DNA of 64,000 bases, taken from the NCBI RefSeq assembly GCF_000170755.1, contig NZ_ABCK01000002.1:248001-312000 (forward strand), given 5' to 3'. A program made the position numbers and the translations under genes. Origin of the DNA: Lentisphaera araneosa HTCC2155 (GTDB taxonomy: Bacteria > Verrucomicrobiota > Lentisphaeria > Lentisphaerales > Lentisphaeraceae). The notes beneath the pieces were generated by a model. That model saw nothing but the letters and a program-made list of their open reading frames with translations, was not told the DNA's origin and made no database searches. Of the stretch, positions 37,494 to 46,359 are shown one piece after another. How positions within the stretch are numbered: the first letter of the stretch is position 1; every line of letters starts with the position of its first letter.

Positions 37494-37602
37494 CTAAGAA
37501 GTACGAATTGTGTATAAAAGCTTCACTGGGTGGGTGAAAAGTGGAGTTTGGGTTAAATTAGCTTCGACCAAAAAATCTCAACCCAAAAACCACGTACTTA
37601 CG

Positions 37603-38964
37603 ATGCCCAAGAAAATCAAAAAAACTAGAAAATCCAAGAAAGAATGTCGAAGAAAAATCAAAAAAATTGGAATCACCACAAACTGCTTAAGTTCTCAAGC
37701 AGGATTAGCACCTTTTGTTAATTTCATTAATGGCACAGGTATTTGTGATGAGCTCGCACAGGTATTTAAAGATCTAAGAAAAAGCAAGAAAGGCATAGAG
37801 CTTGAAGAAGCTTTTTTACAGCTTGTACTCTTTTTTGCGGACGGTCGTGAAAGTAGTTTAAACACCTTTGATACGCTGAAGGAAAACGAAGCTTGGCAAA
37901 AACTTTTAGGCTGTGAAGTTGCTCTAGGTACGGCTGCATTAAAAAGAATCCTTCACAAAGCTTATACAGTAGATGTTGAGATGATTCGTCCTTTAATCCG
38001 CAGGGTTTTTCTTAGTGCGCTCAAAGCTAAAAATCCGAATAAAGTCATTCTCTTTCTAGACTCCAGTGTCTACGATAACGACGGCGCTAAATGCCGCGCG
38101 GGAGTAAAATGTACCTACAAGAAAAAAGAAGGCTATCACCCAATCAACCTCATATGGGACGGCATGTATATCGATACTTATTTCCAATCAGGTCATTGCT
38201 CAACAAATCACGATGGGGTTGCTATTGAGATGTTACAAGAAATCGTACCAATGATTCGTGAAAATCTTGGAGAAGACATTCAGGTCATCGTTCGAATGGA
38301 TGGTGGTTATTACGATCAAAAGATTTTTGCTGCTTGCGACGCGCTTAAAATCAACTTTATTTGTGCAGGGAAACGCTATTCAGATCACAAGATTCATGCC
38401 AATACAAAACTCGAAAACTTCGATGGCGTCTATCGTAAAAAAGCTTGTACTTGGCATTACCTTACTTTTCAAGAACGTCGTAAATCTTGGCCCAAAGAGA
38501 TGGCGTATCGAGCTTTGTTTTTACGGCCTACAGAAGAGAATGGCGAAGCTTTATTAGGTTTAGAAAGTCGTATTATCCTTACAAATCTTGACGTAAAATC
38601 TTGCTCCGATCAAGAAATAATTGATTATGATCATTCCCGCGGAGCTGATGAACTCACTCACCGTGCAGCTAAAGATTTCGCAAGTGAGAGGATGCCATGT
38701 CTCGACTTTCACGCTAACTCCCTTTGGTACTCAATGGGTATTGTATCCTTCAATCTCTTTCAGATTTTCAAACGCAACATTGCGGGTTTTTCTTGGAACT
38801 GCTACCCCACTACGGTACGTCGTAAACTTTTTGATTTAGCAGGAAAAATCATTAATAAAGGACGCTCATTGACACTCAAAATTACCCCATGGAAAATGAG
38901 GGAGTTGAAATTTGATCAAATATGGGAGAAATCACTTACGCCTTGGGTTCTTCCTGTTCTTTAG
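37603..38964 (+). CDS. IS1380-like (DDE) transposase
   Basis: I start at ATG 37603 (MPKKIKKTRKSKKE), which gives 453 residues. The frame is open further upstream to 37510. The catalytic domain shows VILFLDSSVYDNDG, VRMDGGYYD and a C-terminal YDHSRGADELTHRAAKDF block like the family's Glu-containing segment. The basic N terminus fits DNA binding. I could not define terminal repeats with confidence. The element separates a truncated gene on its left from a short unidentified remnant on its right. Confidence 0.82.
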   Translation: MPKKIKKTRKSKKECRRKIKKIGITTNCLSSQAGLAPFVNFINGTGICDELAQVFKDLRKSKKGIELEEAFLQLVLFFADGRESSLNTFDTLKENEAWQKLLGCEVALGTAALKRILHKAYTVDVEMIRPLIRRVFLSALKAKNPNKVILFLDSSVYDNDGAKCRAGVKCTYKKKEGYHPINLIWDGMYIDTYFQSGHCSTNHDGVAIEMLQEIVPMIRENLGEDIQVIVRMDGGYYDQKIFAACDALKINFICAGKRYSDHKIHANTKLENFDGVYRKKACTWHYLTFQERRKSWPKEMAYRALFLRPTEENGEALLGLESRIILTNLDVKSCSDQEIIDYDHSRGADELTHRAAKDFASERMPCLDFHANSLWYSMGIVSFNLFQIFKRNIAGFSWNCYPTTVRRKLFDLAGKIINKGRSLTLKITPWKMRELKFDQIWEKSLTPWVLPVL

Positions 38965-39609
38965 TTGCTGAATATACATTTTAAAAACGGGTGCTTTTCA
39001 ATAAGCGCCAGGATCCTCACGCCCAAATAATGGATGAAATACACAGAAATCACAATCTGAAGATCGAAAAACTCCATAAACTGATCTCTGGAGCAATGGA
39101 GTCAAATTGATAAACGAGATGGACTTCAAGGAGAAAAATCATCCCTTTTGTAATGCCTAAAATAGTCTATACACGCGTATCACGACCTTTGGGAAATAAA
39201 ATCGTACGATTTAGGTAAATATAAAAACAACTTAGTTTTAATACTATTTATTTTGAATTTCATGATAAATCCTTTAACTAAATATTTGATCGCTTATCTT
39301 TATATATAATAAGTTGAGTTAAATAGCAAATAATTTTTCATTTATAATTCTAATCTTAACTAATTTGAACTTAAATTTTTCCACCTAACTCCCAGGCTTT
39401 AATTACCATGTATGGAGTAGCAACGACACCTAGTTTACGTTCAAATTATCACATCGGTCCAGCTTGTGCAAAGCTCAAGATCGGTCTCATCTCCATTACT
39501 GGGAAAATCAAAAAGTCACATTGGAAACAAAATCTACTCAAGGTGATTCCGACATTAAAAAAAATCTCTCTCTGACTTAACTGTTAAATAGTTTGCAGAG
39601 AAATAACCT
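38965..39609. other. Low-coding stretch with a short gene remnant
   Basis: A frame from about 38987 to 39108 reads VLFNKRQDPHAQIMDEIHR and then KIEKLHKLISGAMESN before a stop. It looks like the C terminus of a lost gene, perhaps a hydrolase, but I cannot name it. The remainder to 39609 is AT-rich and has no convincing gene. Confidence 0.45.
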
Positions 39610-39638
39610 GTAACATATTATTAAAAAGTGTTGTATAT
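39610..39638 (+). promoter_or_regulatory. ECF-like promoter candidate (GTAAC-N17-TGTATAT)
   Basis: GTAAC at 39610 and TGTATAT at 39632 are 17 bp apart, 98 bp before the ECF sigma gene at 39730. It suggests that this sigma factor may drive its own gene. Confidence 0.4.
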
Positions 39639-39729
39639 GAATTCATCATGGTATTCAGTGAAGAACTGAATACATATACTTAACTTGAGCCTATATATTT
39701 TGGATAGTTATTAAACATTGTAGGAAAGC

Positions 39730-40329
39730 ATGTCGCAAAATACCCGCTATACACTTCTAAAGAAACTGCAAAATGACAGCAGTGAAAAAAACTGGGAAGA
39801 GTTCGTCCAGTACTATAGCCCTTATATTTTTGTGATTATTCGGCGTTTTAACGTGGGAGCTCACGACTCCGAAGAACTCTTACAGGATGTGCTCGTCAAA
39901 ATTTGGAAGAATATCTCTAAATTTGATGCCCAAAAGTACGAATGTCGTTTTAGAACCTGGTTAGGCGTGATGATTAGAAATACCGTCTTTAACTTTTTTA
40001 AAAGTAAGGCTTCGCGAAACTCACGAAGCAATGTGAACTACGATGATATTATTGGCAAACTCGAACTCATGACTGAAGCCGAAGTTAACATCATTTCTGA
40101 ACGTGAATGGAAAAATCATATTGCTAAACTCGCTTGGGAAAAACTGAAAGCGAGTTTCTCTGAGCAAACACAAAAAGTTTTTGAGGAGTCCATCAAATCA
40201 GATATCAGCAATGCGGAACTCGCCACAAAATTTGCCATCTCAGAAAGCTCTGTTCGGGTCTTTAAAATGCGCGTGCGCAAAGCCATGCACAAAGAAATTA
40301 TTCGACTCAACTCAGAATTGGAAACCTAA
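39730..40329 (+). CDS. ECF-type RNA polymerase sigma factor (module 2)
   Basis: The 199-residue protein has region 2 (SEELLQDVLVKIWKNISKF and CRFRTWLGVMIRNTVFNF) and region 4 (LATKFAISESSVRVFKMRVRKAM). It aligns end to end with the sigma factors at 15574 and 53106. The kinase start lies one base after its stop, so translation is probably coupled. Its likely role is a dedicated regulon controlled through the partner kinase. Confidence 0.93.
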   Translation: MSQNTRYTLLKKLQNDSSEKNWEEFVQYYSPYIFVIIRRFNVGAHDSEELLQDVLVKIWKNISKFDAQKYECRFRTWLGVMIRNTVFNFFKSKASRNSRSNVNYDDIIGKLELMTEAEVNIISEREWKNHIAKLAWEKLKASFSEQTQKVFEESIKSDISNAELATKFAISESSVRVFKMRVRKAMHKEIIRLNSELET

Positions 40330-40330
40330 G

Positions 40331-42394
40331 ATGTCAGATGAAGATGACTTTGCCGATGGCTTAGGTGAACTCTTTGATGAGGCTTATAATTGTACGGATA
40401 CCAAACTCACCGAGTCCTTAAAGCAAGAAGAAGATATTTACTCTGATTTCAGTCTTTATAGCGAAGGTGGCCTCAAACGCATAGAGCTTTGCTATAATCG
40501 CAAAACCAATCGTAAGGTTGCCATGGCCACTCTAAAAGAGGCCGACGATCCACAGAAAGTCGAAGTCTTTCTAAGGGAAGCTAAACTCAATGCTGCTCTT
40601 CAGCACCCCAATATTGTACCGGTCTATAATATTGGTTTGGATGAAGCCAAACCCTGGTTTACGATGAAATTCATTGCGGGAATTTCTCTGAAAGATACCG
40701 TTTGCGAACTTCGCGAAGGAAAAGCAAGCGAATTCCAAGATCTCAACGCTCGGCTCGATCTTTTCCTCAAAGTTTGCGATGCCATTGCCTATGCTCATTC
40801 CCTCGGCGTGATTCACCTCGATATAAAACCCGATAATATCCGCATCAGTAAATATGGCGATGTGGTGGTTTGTGACTGGGGACTCGCCGATGTTGAAGCC
40901 TCTTCTTGTGACGAGTTGCTTTTAGAATACTGTTCTGTATTAGATCACGATATCAAAAACCATACCATGTCAGGAACCGTCAAAGGTTCTCCAGGTTATA
41001 TGGCACCTGAGCAAACCGCAAAAGTCAAAATGCGAAAAGGCTTCCATACCGATATTTTTTCTCTTGGTAGCTTACTCTATGCCCTACTCACTTATAGAGC
41101 TCCTTTTGACTCTGAGTCAATCGACACGATCTTGGAAAACACCGCGAAGTGTGATTTTCCAAAACCATCTAAATTAGACCTCGCCATTCCCGTTTCACTA
41201 GAAGCCATTTGCCTCAAGGCTATGTCACTACGTCCAGAAGATCGTTATCCAAGTGTAGAAGGTTTACAAAAAGATATCCTCGCTTACCGCAATGGCTTTG
41301 CCCCTGAAGCCGAGCAAGCCTCATCTTTGAAAACCCTCAAACTACTTATCAAGCGCCACAAAGCGTTGAGCCTCTTATCTCTTTTTACTTTTGCCCTGCT
41401 TGCCCTTGCCACTTTTATCCTTTTTAATAATTTAAAACTCTCGGAAAAAAATGCGGCGCAACTCGCGGATAAGCTTCAACTCGAGCAGGAATTCAATAAA
41501 CAAATGGGCGTTGATGCGGCGCCATTATTTCTCGAAAGAGCCATCGATACTTTCGACATCTGTAATTTTGACGAGAGTTTGCGATTCGCTAACAACGCCG
41601 TCAGTCGTGACGCTTCCATGCAGGACGCCTGGTTAGTAAAAGCCAAAAACCACTTCATTCGCGAAGAGTACCAAGCCACTATTGATGCCTTTGCGAAAGT
41701 TAATTCTGAGGATCATGACTTAGTCATTGAAATCGCTCGAAAATATTTAAAAATTAAGCCTCTTGATTCCAGTCCCCTCACTGTCCCCCAACTCTTAAAC
41801 TTACTTGCTGAGCTCAAACCTCTTGCTCGCGGGGACATTTATTGGAAAGTGGTTCATTACAAAGCTTTTCAAGACCTTAACATAGAAGAGCGAATCGCTT
41901 TTTGCCGTGGCGTTATTCGGGTTAATCACGGAGCAAGCAAGGCCAAAATGCTGAATTTTAAATTTGACGTCGATACGAAACATCTCGATGTTTCCAATAA
42001 TCCGTGGCTCAACGTCAGTCTCTGTTTCATGAACTTTCCAGCAAAGTCAATTAACTTATCACGAACAGGGATGAATAACTCAATTGGACTGCGCTCTATA
42101 CCCTTGGAAGAAGTTGATATGAGTTATACAAAAATTATTGAGTTGCAAACCTTTCCCTGCAAAAAAGTCACCAAACTCAATATTTCTGGGAATACAATTT
42201 TTCATATCACTCCAATAGTTGACCTTCCTATAGAAAGTCTACAAATCCAAAATACTCTCATACGCAATACGCATGATTTAGTTCAGTTAAAGAGGCTCAA
42301 AGAACTTCATATTCACCAAGGACAATTTTCCAAAAATGAGCTCGATCGTCTCGATCAAAAGATCAAAATCGTCGTGCACCAAAAACGAGAATGA
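40331..42394 (+). CDS. Membrane Ser/Thr kinase with TPR and LRR-like C terminus (module 2, WNK-like lysine)
   Basis: I start at ATG 40331, one base after the sigma stop, giving 687 residues (paralogs 694 and 681). A longer frame from 40181 only shadows the sigma gene. The kinase domain has HLDIKPDN, CDWGLA and [17 protein letters not shown] puts Ala66 at the usual lysine position and EGGLKRI puts Lys49 in the glycine-rich loop. One membrane helix (ALSLLSLFTFALLALATFILF) is followed by a coiled coil, TPR-like helices and LRR-like repeats that end in LHIHQGQFSKNELDRL. It probably senses a signal outside the cytoplasm and acts on the paired sigma factor. The target is inferred. Confidence 0.9.
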   Translation: MSDEDDFADGLGELFDEAYNCTDTKLTESLKQEEDIYSDFSLYSEGGLKRIELCYNRKTNRKVAMATLKEADDPQKVEVFLREAKLNAALQHPNIVPVYNIGLDEAKPWFTMKFIAGISLKDTVCELREGKASEFQDLNARLDLFLKVCDAIAYAHSLGVIHLDIKPDNIRISKYGDVVVCDWGLADVEASSCDELLLEYCSVLDHDIKNHTMSGTVKGSPGYMAPEQTAKVKMRKGFHTDIFSLGSLLYALLTYRAPFDSESIDTILENTAKCDFPKPSKLDLAIPVSLEAICLKAMSLRPEDRYPSVEGLQKDILAYRNGFAPEAEQASSLKTLKLLIKRHKALSLLSLFTFALLALATFILFNNLKLSEKNAAQLADKLQLEQEFNKQMGVDAAPLFLERAIDTFDICNFDESLRFANNAVSRDASMQDAWLVKAKNHFIREEYQATIDAFAKVNSEDHDLVIEIARKYLKIKPLDSSPLTVPQLLNLLAELKPLARGDIYWKVVHYKAFQDLNIEERIAFCRGVIRVNHGASKAKMLNFKFDVDTKHLDVSNNPWLNVSLCFMNFPAKSINLSRTGMNNSIGLRSIPLEEVDMSYTKIIELQTFPCKKVTKLNISGNTIFHITPIVDLPIESLQIQNTLIRNTHDLVQLKRLKELHIHQGQFSKNELDRLDQKIKIVVHQKRE

Positions 42395-42415
42395 TTTAAT
42401 TTTTGCATCAATTTT

Positions 42416-42444
42416 GTAACGTTGCTTATCAGGCTCTTGTATAG
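42416..42444 (+). promoter_or_regulatory. ECF-like promoter candidate (GTAAC-N17-TGTATAG)
   Basis: TTTTGTAAC ends at 42420, and TGTATAG starts at 42438 after 17 bp, 50 bp before the cytochrome start at 42488. Confidence 0.5.
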
Positions 42445-42487
42445 AATATTATATACAATGATAAATCCCTTATTTTGAGCTTAATAT

Positions 42488-43699
42488 ATGAATAAATTTT
42501 TGACTCTTAGTCTAGCCTTAGCTAGTACTTTTTGTAGTGCTTCAGCCGACACCATTCAGCGTGGTGAAGAAATCTATAAACAAGTCTGCCACATCTGTCA
42601 CGCCCCCGACCTAAAAGGTGGAATCGGTCCTAATCTCATTGACGACTTTTGGAAACACGGTGATTCACCCAATGCGATTTTACATAGTATTTCAGAAGGC
42701 ATTGCCAATACAGAAATGGCTCCCTACAAACAACTGTTTAAAGAAGACGATCTAAAAGCCCTTCGCGACTTCATCCTCTCAAAGCAAAAGGGCATGCGTT
42801 CACTTAATCTTTCCTCATACCCCAAGTCACATTTCAAAGGGAAAAAACTCAGTTTAGAAAGACTTAAAACTGTGGAGTCTCTGGAGCAGAAAAACATCAA
42901 AGAAAACCTCATCTATTTCAAAAACCGTTACGATGCTGTGGCCAACTTAAAGGCCGACCTCTATATAGCGGAAGATGGAGTCTACGAGCTGCGCCTACGC
43001 CAAGTGGGACGCAGCGCAGTTTTCATTAATGGTGAGGAAGTGATTTATCAGGATGAGAAAAACAAAAGCTTAAATCATTCAAAAAAACTCTCACTCAAAA
43101 AGGGTGTTCACAAAATTGAAATCCTGCACGATGAAAAGATGCAACACTCGCTCCGTTTTCACGCTGTATTAATTCAAGAAGGCAAAGGTCATCTCACTCT
43201 CATGGGAAGGAGTCTCGAAGGTTCTGAACCGAAAATGGTTCGTGCTGAGCCGAAAGCTAAAGTGATTCGCAAGTATATCCACGGGCTCTCGCCACGGACG
43301 CTTTTGTGCTTGCTCCCCAATAAAGTTCTCGTTGCCTACAATCCTTATTCTGGCAAAGTCGAAGGTGTATGGCTCAACTCCTATATTGACCAAACGCCCT
43401 CACTAAACGCTAGAAGTGCCCTGCCATCGCTCATAAAAGGTAAAGCTCTGAATCCTACTTTACTTGGTATAGAAAGTCAGCACGACATCAAGCTGCTCTC
43501 CTATCAAGTGGAAAATGACTGCGCAATTATCTCGACTTCCATAGGTGGAAAATCACACCAAATCCGCATTTCACCTAAGGGTGATTCAGGTTTCTCAATT
43601 AAGGGTGTGGGTGAGGAAAAAATTCCAAACTTCAAACTCATTCACCAAGACCCCAAGCTTGCGACAGAAACAAGTAATTTCACAATAGATTTTAACTAG
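42488..43699 (+). CDS. Exported c-type cytochrome with PA14-like domain
   Basis: The 403-residue protein has a signal peptide ending near SASA and a cytochrome c domain with C34-HI-C37-H38 and a likely Met ligand in TEMAPYK. A central beta domain (residues about 140-230, GVYELRLRQVGRSAVFINGE) resembles PA14-type carbohydrate-binding modules. The C-terminal part is unassigned. It probably passes electrons from, or helps dock, the dehydrogenase-like protein that begins 10 bp later, and the two genes look like an operon. Confidence 0.82.
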   Translation: MNKFLTLSLALASTFCSASADTIQRGEEIYKQVCHICHAPDLKGGIGPNLIDDFWKHGDSPNAILHSISEGIANTEMAPYKQLFKEDDLKALRDFILSKQKGMRSLNLSSYPKSHFKGKKLSLERLKTVESLEQKNIKENLIYFKNRYDAVANLKADLYIAEDGVYELRLRQVGRSAVFINGEEVIYQDEKNKSLNHSKKLSLKKGVHKIEILHDEKMQHSLRFHAVLIQEGKGHLTLMGRSLEGSEPKMVRAEPKAKVIRKYIHGLSPRTLLCLLPNKVLVAYNPYSGKVEGVWLNSYIDQTPSLNARSALPSLIKGKALNPTLLGIESQHDIKLLSYQVENDCAIISTSIGGKSHQIRISPKGDSGFSIKGVGEEKIPNFKLIHQDPKLATETSNFTIDFN

Positions 43700-43709
43700 G
43701 AATGACAAG

Positions 43710-46193
43710 ATGAAAAAAATTATATTAACTCTGACTCTGCTCATTCAAACTACTCTTTTCGCTGAAGCTCCAGATGGCTATAAAGTTGAAACAATTCCAC
43801 TGCCCAAAGGGGCAGTTACGCTGCTCGGTGTCTGTGAAAAAGACGATCAGACAATCGCGATCTGTACCTGGGAAGGACAAATTTGGGAATACACCAATGG
43901 TCAATGGCATCTTTTTGCCGAAGACCTCATGGAACCCAATGGCATCTACTACGATAAAAAAGAACAGGCTTATTACCTCGCCCAAAAACCAGAACTCACT
44001 CGCGTTAAAGACAGCAATGGTGATGGCAAGGCTGACTTATACGAAACTATCTGTGCAGAATTTGGTTATACCAAGGGTTACCATGAGTACCACTTTGGTC
44101 CCGTGGTTGATAAACTCGGACGCAAATACGCTTCACTCAACCTCAGTGCCCGCAAAGTCGATGGCAAAGGTTTAGAAGTTCGTGCTGGTCGTCCCGGTGA
44201 GCACGGTGTCATGGTTTACACTGCTCCCTACCGTGGTTGGGTCTACCGTAGTGATCGTCAAGGTCATATGCACCCCATAGCTAGTGGCTTTCGCTCACCC
44301 TGTGGCATCGGCATGAGTCCCCAAGATGAAATTTTTGTCACTGATAACCAAGGTGACTGGATGGCTGACTGCGCGCTCTTCCACGTTCAGGAAGGCAAAT
44401 TCTATGGGCACCCAGGAAGTTTGGCCGCACGGCCCGATTTTGACGAAGAAAAAATCCTCAATATGAAAATTGAAGACTTTGATAAAATCCGTACTCCACC
44501 AGCCATTTGGCTTCCTCGCAACCAAATTTCGAACTCTCCTGGTAGCCCTGTATGGGATACAACTGAAGGTAAATTCGGTCATTTCAAGGGTCAATTTTTC
44601 ATTGGCGATCAATCCCTCTCAAACCTCATTCGTTGTGGCTTAGAAGAAGTCAATGGCGCTTACCAAGGTTGGTGTGTGAAGTTTCTCGATGGGACTCAAT
44701 CGGGAACCGTCAAAATGGAATTTGATAAGGACGGGAACTTATGGACTGCCCAAGTCGGACGCGGTTGGCGTTCAAGAGGTGGAAAAAGAACCTCTCTTCA
44801 AAAAGTTTCTTGGGATGGAAGCACTGTGCCTTTTGAGATCTACGAAGTCAATTTAACGAAAAATGGCTTTAGAATTACTTTCACTGAGCCTTTGACCAAA
44901 GAAGTTGCTCCCCTCGTAAAGAGCTGGCATTACAACTATTGGGCTATTTATGGTTCTGACCGCATGGAGGAAAAAGAACTTCCCATCCAAGCTCTAAAAC
45001 TCTCCAAAGATAAAAAAGTTTTAGATATTCAGGTGAAGTTAGAAACTAATAAAATTTACGAACTCAATTTCCCCGAAATGACATCAGCTAAGAATAAAAA
45101 GCTTTTAAATCGCTCCGCGTTCTACACCCTGAATCATTTGCTGACCTCGCAAAAAAAGCCCAAACGAGTGAAAGCACTCATTCCTGGTTCAGGCTGGAGA
45201 AAAAATGATGGTCGTCGTCCGGCACCTGCTGTCGTAAAGCCAAAAAGTTTTGAAGAAACAAAAGTCAAAACCCCGAAAAATGCCGTCATCCTCGACCAAT
45301 CAAAGTGGGCGAATCCCAATTGGCAAACTGATACACCAGGCTTATGGAAACGCGGCAAAGGCAATTTCTCTACCAAGGAGGCTTATGGTGATGCACGTAT
45401 TCACATTGAATTTATGGTGGACAAATCCGATGATCCAAAATCGGTGGGTCAGCTCTATGGCAACTCGGGGATCTTTCTGATGTCAGGCTATGAGATTCAA
45501 GTTATGAACTCCTTCGAAAACCCTACCACTGCCGATGGCAGTTGTGGCTCAATTTGGGGTCAGCAACCGCCTCTCGTTAACGCCAGTCGACCTCCAGGCA
45601 AGTGGCAGTCCTACGATATTCTCATGAAAGCTCCCGTATTCAATGAAGATGGCGAACTGCTCGAGCCCATGCGCGCCACCATTTTTCATAATGGTGAACT
45701 GATTCATAATGACGCGTGGTTTTATGGACAAGTCAATAAACCCTACCAAGCTCACGGCAAACGCCCTCTAATGATTCAGGATCACAAGGGTTCAGATGTT
45801 TTCTTTCGAAATATGTGGATCATTGCCGATGTGGACTACGAGAAAAACCTCGATAGCTTTCGCCTTGGTTTAAATGAAACTCCCAAAGTCAAAAAAGTTC
45901 CGCGCCCCATTAGCGCTATTTCTCGTCCTATGGTAGGTCGCATGGATAAAAATTCAGACGAAATCATTAGCCACAAGGAATTCACTTCATTCTGGCGCAG
46001 TATCTTTGACCATGATGATAAGGATCATGATGGTTTGCTAAGCCCAAAAGAATTCCCACATAAAGGCCCCTTTAGAGAAGCAGATAAAAACAAAGATAAT
46101 AAACTCACTCGCGAAGAGCATATCTCGGTTTATGAAGGTCAATTCCATGGCCTCGACAAAAACAAGGATGGGAAAATTGATTACCAAGATTAA
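43710..46193 (+). CDS. Exported dehydrogenase-like propeller + DUF1080 + EF-hand protein
   Basis: The 827-residue protein has a signal peptide. A beta-propeller like PVC sugar dehydrogenase proteins follows (about 25-380, with DSNGDGKADLYET, FRSPCGIGMSPQDE and GDQSLSNLIRCG). Next comes a DUF1080/3-keto-disaccharide hydrolase-like jelly roll (about 510-720, with SKWANPNWQ, GNSGIFLMSGYEIQVMNS and PPGKWQSYDI). At least three EF-hand calcium loops lie at the end (DKNSDEIISHKE, DKNKDNKLTREE, DKNKDGKIDYQD). It probably oxidises or cleaves a sugar in the periplasm and depends on calcium. Electrons could pass to the cytochrome encoded just before it. Confidence 0.82.
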   Translation: MKKIILTLTLLIQTTLFAEAPDGYKVETIPLPKGAVTLLGVCEKDDQTIAICTWEGQIWEYTNGQWHLFAEDLMEPNGIYYDKKEQAYYLAQKPELTRVKDSNGDGKADLYETICAEFGYTKGYHEYHFGPVVDKLGRKYASLNLSARKVDGKGLEVRAGRPGEHGVMVYTAPYRGWVYRSDRQGHMHPIASGFRSPCGIGMSPQDEIFVTDNQGDWMADCALFHVQEGKFYGHPGSLAARPDFDEEKILNMKIEDFDKIRTPPAIWLPRNQISNSPGSPVWDTTEGKFGHFKGQFFIGDQSLSNLIRCGLEEVNGAYQGWCVKFLDGTQSGTVKMEFDKDGNLWTAQVGRGWRSRGGKRTSLQKVSWDGSTVPFEIYEVNLTKNGFRITFTEPLTKEVAPLVKSWHYNYWAIYGSDRMEEKELPIQALKLSKDKKVLDIQVKLETNKIYELNFPEMTSAKNKKLLNRSAFYTLNHLLTSQKKPKRVKALIPGSGWRKNDGRRPAPAVVKPKSFEETKVKTPKNAVILDQSKWANPNWQTDTPGLWKRGKGNFSTKEAYGDARIHIEFMVDKSDDPKSVGQLYGNSGIFLMSGYEIQVMNSFENPTTADGSCGSIWGQQPPLVNASRPPGKWQSYDILMKAPVFNEDGELLEPMRATIFHNGELIHNDAWFYGQVNKPYQAHGKRPLMIQDHKGSDVFFRNMWIIADVDYEKNLDSFRLGLNETPKVKKVPRPISAISRPMVGRMDKNSDEIISHKEFTSFWRSIFDHDDKDHDGLLSPKEFPHKGPFREADKNKDNKLTREEHISVYEGQFHGLDKNKDGKIDYQD

Positions 46194-46289
46194 TCTTTGA
46201 CGAATAGTCATAAAGTCCATAAGGGACCTGTGCCAAGTCCGCAAGACTGCACTTACTTATAATTTTTAGGTGGTAGCTCAATAGATCTT

Positions 46290-46341
46290 GTAACAAAATT
46301 GATTTCTCTGTGTTAATAAGAGTAATTAATAAATCAATTTT
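46290..46341 (+). promoter_or_regulatory. ECF-like promoter candidate with flanking 11-bp inverted repeat
   Basis: GTAAC at 46290, 17 bp, then GTTAATA at 46312, lies 48 bp before the lipoprotein start. A perfect inverted repeat AAAATTGATTT (46295-46305) and AAATCAATTTT (46331-46341) brackets the second box. It could bind a regulator or fold in the mRNA leader. Confidence 0.5.
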
Positions 46342-46359
46342 CTTATCCAAAGGTCAGTC

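Noticed and set aside
40181-40330. 50-residue N-terminal extension of kinase module 2
   Set aside because: It shadows the sigma gene in another frame. The ATG at 40331 gives the length and start of the paralogs.
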